From: a virus
DNA length: 42,346 bases
IMG/VR virus record: IMGVR_UViG_3300022665_000170
Span: 1 to 42,346 of that record
Direction: 5' to 3' (one strand)
A program made the position numbers and the translations under genes. Below, in pieces: positions 38,720 through 42,346 of the stretch. The notes beneath the pieces are model-generated. The model was not told the origin of the DNA and searched no databases. It saw nothing but the letters and a program-made list of their open reading frames with translations. The number at the start of each line of letters is the position of its first letter. Positions within the stretch are counted from its first letter, which is position 1.

Positions 38720-38985
38720 GATTCCTCCTTTTTGCTTCCTAAAATATACCCGCAGGAAAATTGTTTCATAGCCAATAGGCTGAGCCCCCGGTTATCAAAT
38801 AAAGGTTGCTCCGGAGCTACCACTAAAATTTGATATTTTTCGTTTTTATCTTCCATAACAAATTTTAAAGGGGCAAATCTCTCATTCAAAACCCCTACTA
38901 AATGCCCATCCGGGAACAACCCGTTTTCCACACTGACAATAAAACGCAAATGAAGCGTTACTGAATGATCTTTAATTTCTTCCAT
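38710..38985 (-). CDS. 91-aa early protein
   Basis: A beta-rich small protein (HSVTLHLRFIVSVENGLFPD, then a KFVMEDKNEKYQILVVAPEQ segment). TAGGAGG precedes the ATG. It lies between RecT and the SbcC-like ATPase, so a recombination accessory role is plausible, but nothing in the sequence identifies it. Confidence 0.55.
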   Translation of the reverse strand: MEEIKDHSVTLHLRFIVSVENGLFPDGHLVGVLNERFAPLKFVMEDKNEKYQILVVAPEQPLFDNRGLSLLAMKQFSCGYILGSKKEESCK

Positions 38986-39017
38986 GATTTCCTCCTAAAT
39001 ATTTTAATCAGGGATTA

Positions 39018-39096
39018 GGGCTTGCCCGATCCACAAGGACCGGAAAGGCCTGAAAACGGTTATTAGCAGTCTAACGTGGCCTTACAATTCAAGCCC
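39018..39096 (-). ncRNA. Structured RNA candidate R3
   Basis: GGGCTTG (39090-39096 read on minus) and CAAGCCC (39018-39024 read on minus) make a 7-bp outer stem. Inside are GGCC/GGCC pairing and, next to the 3' strand, the hairpin CCGGTCCTTGTGGATCGGG. The plan (outer stem, variable part, GGTCC-loop hairpin) is that of R1 and R4. Confidence 0.45.
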
Positions 39097-39119
39097 ATCC
39101 TCCCCTTAAATTAAAGTTT

Positions 39120-39160
39120 GGGGCTCCCGGACCACTAGGACCGGGAAGTTCAACCGCCCC
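39120..39160 (-). ncRNA. Structured RNA candidate R4
   Basis: GGGGC (39156-39160) pairs with GCCCC (39120-39124) around the hairpin TCCCGG/CCGGGA (39125-39146), loop tcctagtggt region. The GGTCCTAGTGG core matches the loops of R3 (GGTCCTTGTGG) and R1 (GGACTCAGTGG). It begins at the last base of recT, so it may also act as a 3' stabiliser or processing site. Confidence 0.45.
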
Positions 39161-40221
39161 TATTTCTTTGTCGCTAATTCTTCCAGGTCGAGCATCATCA
39201 AATCGTATTTCTCTTTAGTGATTTGTGATGTCTCAGCAAATTTGTTTTTCTTTAAATATTTAATAATTGCCGCTGTGGTGATATTCAATTCCCGGAATCT
39301 CGCCTGAAACGCCGAAATCTGATTCTCGTCAATCAATTCCGGTTCGTGCGTTTGTTCCGGAGGAGAATCCCCTAATGGAATATCATCTTCCATCGGAGGA
39401 GGTTCCGCGCTGGCATCGGCAATACCGGAGCCCGGCTTTTTATCCTTTAAAGCATCCAGGTTGGGTTTTTGGTCATCGAGCACTTTCGCCGTTTCAGCCT
39501 TTTTCTCCTTTGCTATTTCGATATCGACAACATCCGCTAAATCCAAATCAATTCCATCCTCTATGGCGTTGACCCTCGAAATATCTTCAATCGATTTGGG
39601 AAGGATGTTAGTGATTGACCGAATAACGGTTTTATAAATCATCGCCTCCTCGTGTGTTCTCCAAGGAGAAGTAAATTTTCCACTCCGGTCTTTTTTATCA
39701 AGTCCCTTGGCGAACTTAATTTTATGATTCATCAACTTTTTATAGGGCCAGAACTCGAACCCCTTAACTCCCTCCGACATTTCAAAGATTCCATAAGCCC
39801 CGCGAATCTCTCCCGGCTCCTCCTCGGTGGGTACATGGATACAGGCTTCGTTCATTCCGTATTCGTATTTGAATAAATCATTTTGGTAGACAATTCGAGC
39901 GCCGATCTTTTTTACCAGTTTAGACCGGAGACAAAGTTGGATGAGCCCCTTATATCCCGGAATCAGGGTCGCGGTTCTACCATAGGGAACGATATAGGCT
40001 TCGCCTAAAACCCCGTCAGGAATTAGTCTGAGCTGGGATGCGTCCAACAAGGCCTTAATCAATGAGGCTTCGGTACAATCTGCCAGGGCGGGATTTTTTT
40101 CAATGCAAGTGAGGAAGGCGGAACAGAAATACTCCCATTTAATCATTCCCCCCAATTTGGCGGTGATTCTCTTTTCGTTTCTCTTTAAAGCATTTCCAAT
40201 TTGAACCAAATCGGTTGACAT
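39160..40221 (-). CDS. recT: RecT-family single-strand annealing protein
   Basis: 353 aa from the ATG at 40221, which has GGAGGA upstream and overlaps the stop of a 30-aa ORF (TAATG). RecT landmarks: FLTCIEKNPALADC, SLIKALLDASQLRLIPDGVL, GEAYIVPYGRTATLIPGYKG, LIQLCLRSKLVKKI, and SPWRTHEEAMIYKTVIRSI. Residues 230-300 are a Pro/Asp-rich linker, and the C-terminus is a helical tail. RecT anneals single strands for recombination, usually with a nuclease partner; the SbcC-like ATPase and a PD-(D/E)XK-like protein are nearby candidates. Confidence 0.88.
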   Translation of the reverse strand: MSTDLVQIGNALKRNEKRITAKLGGMIKWEYFCSAFLTCIEKNPALADCTEASLIKALLDASQLRLIPDGVLGEAYIVPYGRTATLIPGYKGLIQLCLRSKLVKKIGARIVYQNDLFKYEYGMNEACIHVPTEEEPGEIRGAYGIFEMSEGVKGFEFWPYKKLMNHKIKFAKGLDKKDRSGKFTSPWRTHEEAMIYKTVIRSITNILPKSIEDISRVNAIEDGIDLDLADVVDIEIAKEKKAETAKVLDDQKPNLDALKDKKPGSGIADASAEPPPMEDDIPLGDSPPEQTHEPELIDENQISAFQARFRELNITTAAIIKYLKKNKFAETSQITKEKYDLMMLDLEELATKK

Positions 40222-40313
40222 TATTCGTCCTCCTCCCAAAAATTATATTCAAGACAAACCACCCACGCTATGCAAGCGGCTCCCACTATCCCAATTATTG
40301 ATATTTCAAACAT
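40221..40313 (-). CDS. 30-aa membrane microprotein
   Basis: MFEISIIGIVGAACIAWVVC and then LEYNFWEEDE: one membrane span with acidic C-terminus. It overlaps the end of the cysteine-protease-like gene by 19 bases and its TAA overlaps the recT ATG. No clear ribosome-binding site, so it may mainly couple translation into recT. Confidence 0.3.
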   Translation of the reverse strand: MFEISIIGIVGAACIAWVVCLEYNFWEEDE

Positions 40314-40648
40314 TTATTTTTTTCATACCACTTCGGTTTCTTGCCCATATAAATATCCGGCATATCACTAAAGAGGTGATTAAACTGGCTAGCTGTGGGA
40401 TCTAAAATGCTTCCATCTAAATTTTCCAGCCAACAATGATGATATTTGATATCTCCTTTTACCAGGAAACCATCAACTAACTCATAATCCACACCGCAAA
40501 TGGCGCGCAGGTATCCCTGTAATGAAGAACAGGCAATAAAACACATATTCGTATTAGTGTTTTCACCCAGGATTCCGACGGTAAAGTCTCCGGCAATTTT
40601 TAATATTTGTTCTTTAGATATTTGAGAGGTGGTTGCCTTCGATTTCAT
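40295..40648 (-). CDS. Papain/transglutaminase-fold-like protein
   Basis: In the 117-aa protein, NMCFIACSSLQGYL (Cys36) begins a helix, and YHHCWLENLDGSILDPTASQ supplies His (about 70) and Asp (about 82): the Cys-His-Asp order of papain/transglutaminase-like folds. The DPTASQF ending is a recurring phage motif. It could be a protease, amidase or a non-catalytic relative. No signal peptide, so it is not an obvious endolysin. It is the second gene of the leftward early operon. Confidence 0.6.
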   Translation of the reverse strand: MKSKATTSQISKEQILKIAGDFTVGILGENTNTNMCFIACSSLQGYLRAICGVDYELVDGFLVKGDIKYHHCWLENLDGSILDPTASQFNHLFSDMPDIYMGKKPKWYEKNKCLKYQ

Positions 40649-40650
40649 AT

Positions 40651-40917
40651 TTATTCTCCAACAAGCGCCCCGGTTCGCAGCCCTTCGGAGGGCAAAGATT
40701 CATTTTCCTGGAAATCCGCCTCCTCCGTTTCTTCCTCAAGCTCCTCCGCAACCCAGGAAAGGACCGAATCTGCGGAATCCACCAGGGAAGTAAAGCACGC
40801 AGTATCCCAATAAGGATCGGCCAGATTAATGGCCTCCCCGCGATCGGCCTTTTGCAGAAATTCCATAATATTTTCAACTTTTTCCTTAACTTCGTTTAAC
40901 GCTTCGATTCGATTCAT
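40651..40917 (-). CDS. 88-aa acidic early protein
   Basis: The ATG at 40917 (MNRIEALNEVKEKVENIMEF) is chosen because AAGGGGG is four to five bases upstream; the frame is open back to 41088 through the leader terminator. The helical N-terminus is followed by a very acidic stretch (EELEEETEEADFQENE). It is the first gene after the attenuator, so it could be an antitermination or control protein, but the sequence does not show it. Confidence 0.55.
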   Translation of the reverse strand: MNRIEALNEVKEKVENIMEFLQKADRGEAINLADPYWDTACFTSLVDSADSVLSWVAEELEEETEEADFQENESLPSEGLRTGALVGE

Positions 40918-40953
40918 CCAAACCCCCTTGACATTAAATGAAAAAAATGACAT

Positions 40954-41007
40954 AAAAAAAGGCCAAACAGCAGAGTTCCTTTGCGAGAAAAGTTGCTGTT
41001 TGGCCTT
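40954..41007 (-). terminator. Strong intrinsic terminator/attenuator in the early leader
   Basis: AAGGCCAAACAGCA (40959-40972) and TGCTGTTTGGCCTT (40994-41007) are a perfect 14-bp inverted repeat with a 21-base loop, followed on the minus strand by seven T's (40960-40954). It lies between the minus-strand promoter and the first early gene, so most early transcripts would stop here unless antitermination occurs. Confidence 0.8.
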
Positions 41008-41102
41008 ATTAGAGCTTTGAGAACCGGTTTCCCCGTTCCTTCGGCTTTTTTTATTTAATTTTAATGAACTCATTAGCTTTTCTCGCATTAAACTTAGTCT
41101 TA

Positions 41103-41131
41103 AATATAAGTTATTTTCGCATATAAATCAA
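41103..41131 (-). promoter_or_regulatory. Leftward early promoter
   Basis: On the minus strand TTGATT (41131-41126) and TATATT (41108-41103) are exactly 17 bases apart, a good sigma70 match. Nearby dyads CTTAAATATAAG (41100-41111 area) and TTATATTTATAA (41141-41152 area) could be repressor operators, since the repressor gene diverges from here. Confidence 0.6.
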
Positions 41132-41169
41132 GTGAAAAGGTTATATTTATAAAGAAATGGAGTTAAGTT

Positions 41170-41643
41170 TTGAATTTACAAGGGGTTGCAGAAAGAATAA
41201 AGGCTTTGAGAGAGAGTTTAGGCTTAAATCAGACCGAATTGGCCACTCAATTAAATGTTCATCAGACCAAAATCAGCCAAACCGAAGCAGGAAAAATGAA
41301 ACCCTCGTTCGAAGTTCTATTTTTTCTCAGTGAAAATTGCTCTGTTACCATCGATTATATTTTAAAGGGCGAGAACTCCTTTCAACCTGGGAAGGCAACC
41401 CAAATGAATATGAGTATGCAGACCGAAGCCGCTAAAGAAGCAATGGCAAGTCTTAATAAATGTGCTAAATCTATCAAAAAACTGGACATGTCTGTTGTTT
41501 TGGGAATTAAATATTATGAAAATGAGTTAAAAAAGGTTCCAAGAGATCCTGAAATTAAAAAAACCTTAGAAGGGATCAAAAGTGAAGAGGAGGAGGCCGA
41601 AAGTGAAGAACCCCAAAATAAAGAATATGCGCAAGCATCGTGA
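41170..41643 (+). CDS. Cro/CI-type repressor
   Basis: A 157-aa protein starting at TTG (GGAG nine bases upstream). Residues 5-62 are a HTH_3 domain: VAERIKALRESLGLNQTELA, then QLNVHQTKISQTEAGKMKPS. The rest is helical with an acidic tail (KSEEEEAESEEPQ); there is no S24 peptidase domain, so induction would not be by RecA-type self-cleavage. It diverges from the leftward early promoter and is the probable lysogeny repressor. The next gene starts within its stop (GTGA). Confidence 0.8.
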   Translation: MNLQGVAERIKALRESLGLNQTELATQLNVHQTKISQTEAGKMKPSFEVLFFLSENCSVTIDYILKGENSFQPGKATQMNMSMQTEAAKEAMASLNKCAKSIKKLDMSVVLGIKYYENELKKVPRDPEIKKTLEGIKSEEEEAESEEPQNKEYAQAS

Positions 41644-41855
41644 ATAATGATGAAATTATAGAATTACTCAAAGAACAACATCAGGAAAGCATGGAAGTGG
41701 CTAATGAACAAAAACGTCTTCTCGAATTGCTTACGGCAGAATATCGGGTGAGTAATGTCCGTACAGCCATGTTAGATGAAACACTAAAAAAAGTCTTGTT
41801 TGCGATGAATGACTTTGGGAGAACTGCGGAACAATTGTTGGAGGAATTTAAATAA
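41640..41855 (+). CDS. 71-aa helical protein coupled to the repressor
   Basis: Starts at GTG overlapping the repressor stop (GTGA). Entirely helical and charged (IIELLKEQHQESMEVANEQK, EYRVSNVRTAMLDETLKKVL), probably a coiled-coil dimer. Position suggests a repressor partner or antirepressor-type protein, but this is inference. Its own end carries GGAGG, the only ribosome-binding site for the lipoprotein downstream. Confidence 0.6.
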   Translation: MNNDEIIELLKEQHQESMEVANEQKRLLELLTAEYRVSNVRTAMLDETLKKVLFAMNDFGRTAEQLLEEFK

Positions 41856-42253
41856 TCAAAACTAAAATATTTATTATTCTAATCTCATTATTGTTAATAA
41901 ACTCTGGTTGTTCGGTGGGAATGGCAATGAGTGGCAAAGAAGCTCCAAATCTTGGGATGATCCAAGTCGGAGCAACTAGAGGAGAAATTGAGTTGACAAT
42001 TGGGCCTCCATTTAAAACAGTCACGCTTCCAAATGAAAAAAGAATGGATGTTTACGAATATCAAATTGGGAACGAACCAAGTGCGGGGAGGGCTGCTGGA
42101 CATGCTGTGATGGATTTATTAACATTGGGATTGTGGGAAATCATAGGTACTCCAATGGAAGCAATTCAGGGAGATAAACGACTATTAAATATTACTTATG
42201 ATAAAAATGATCGGGTTTTAGCAATTAATAGTATTCTTAAAAAGAAAAAATAA
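41852..42253 (+). CDS. Lipoprotein with BamE/SmpA-like fold, non-AUG start
   Basis: The signal peptide (KTKIFIILISLLLINSGC) is only complete if translation starts at ATA 41852 or ATC 41855, seven to ten bases after GGAGG; the first standard codon, TTG 41891, removes most of it and has no ribosome-binding site. Lipobox NSGC is slightly unusual (Asn at -3). The mature part has MIQVGATRGEIELTIGPP and LLNITYDKNDRVLAI, the pattern of the small BamE/SmpA-like fold. It would sit in the outer membrane or periplasm, consistent with superinfection exclusion by a prophage. It crosses the circle junction (stop equals 49-51). Confidence 0.6.
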   Translation: MIKTKIFIILISLLLINSGCSVGMAMSGKEAPNLGMIQVGATRGEIELTIGPPFKTVTLPNEKRMDVYEYQIGNEPSAGRAAGHAVMDLLTLGLWEIIGTPMEAIQGDKRLLNITYDKNDRVLAINSILKKKK

Positions 42254-42346
42254 AAATGGAACTGTGGATTGTTGTAAGAATTTTTGATGGAGAAATTCTA
42301 TAATGGATGTTCTGCTCAAAATCTTTGGGATTATATGGACAATCCT
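42203..42346. repeat. Direct terminal repeat, right copy
   Basis: Exact copy of 1-144; see the left copy. The lipoprotein gene ends inside it and the 48-aa membrane protein begins inside it (42303 equals 101). Confidence 0.95.

Noticed and set aside
39116-39160. tRNA or tRNA-like gene in the structured spacers
   Set aside because: The 7-bp outer stems recall acceptor stems, but there is no TPsiC arm, anticodon arm or CCA-like end in the right order.

Overview
This window is a complete, circular-type genome of an uncultivated P22-like podovirus. Bases 1-144 are repeated exactly at 42203-42346, so the unit genome is 42,202 bp and the coordinates are an arbitrary opening of a circle. The head module (portal, scaffold, coat, gp4- and gp10-like head-completion proteins, two large ejection proteins, a tailspike with a P22-like head-binding domain) is P22-type. 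Such phages package by headful, so the terminal repeat is most simply read as assembly redundancy of a circularly permuted genome. The host cannot be named. Strong GGAGG ribosome-binding sites, a lipoprotein and P22-type tail parts suggest a Gram-negative-like bacterium.

Layout. Nearly everything is on the minus strand and reads from about 41.1 kb down to 0.9 kb. At 41.1 kb lies a divergent control region. A Cro/CI-type repressor (41170+) leads a small plus-strand operon: repressor, a 71-aa coupled protein, a lipoprotein that crosses the circle junction, and a tiny membrane protein. Facing it is a minus-strand promoter whose leader carries a strong intrinsic terminator (attenuator) ahead of the early genes.

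Early genes, 40.9 to 27.2 kb: a cysteine-protease/transglutaminase-like protein, RecT, an SbcC/RecF-like ATPase, an ASCH-like protein, a tyrosine integrase lacking its first catalytic Arg, about ten small genes joined by a recurring Shine-Dalgarno/stop/start cassette (YopX and DUF551 members among them), a nucleotidyltransferase-like protein flanked by short direct repeats, a PD-(D/E)XK-like nuclease, a zinc metallopeptidase, a Dam-type and a C5-cytosine methyltransferase, and a DUF1376-DnaA-N fusion that is the likely replication initiator. Several intergenic gaps hold related structured RNA candidates.

Late genes, 26.8 to 0.9 kb: a 283-aa virion-type protein, a 2132-aa fibre with three seven-bladed LVIVD propellers, three small structural candidates, terminase small and large subunits, portal, an AT-rich accessory cassette (two zinc-ribbon proteins, a basic protein, an S-adenosylmethionine decarboxylase-like protein, a DUF3326 protein), scaffold, coat, head-completion proteins, ejection proteins and tailspike. 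No endolysin was recognised.

Most unusual items: the SpeD-like/DUF3326 cassette inside the head operon, a 230-codon open frame overlapping the cytosine methyltransferase, the triple-propeller fibre, the repeated structured intergenic RNAs, and the integrase with Pro in place of Arg I.
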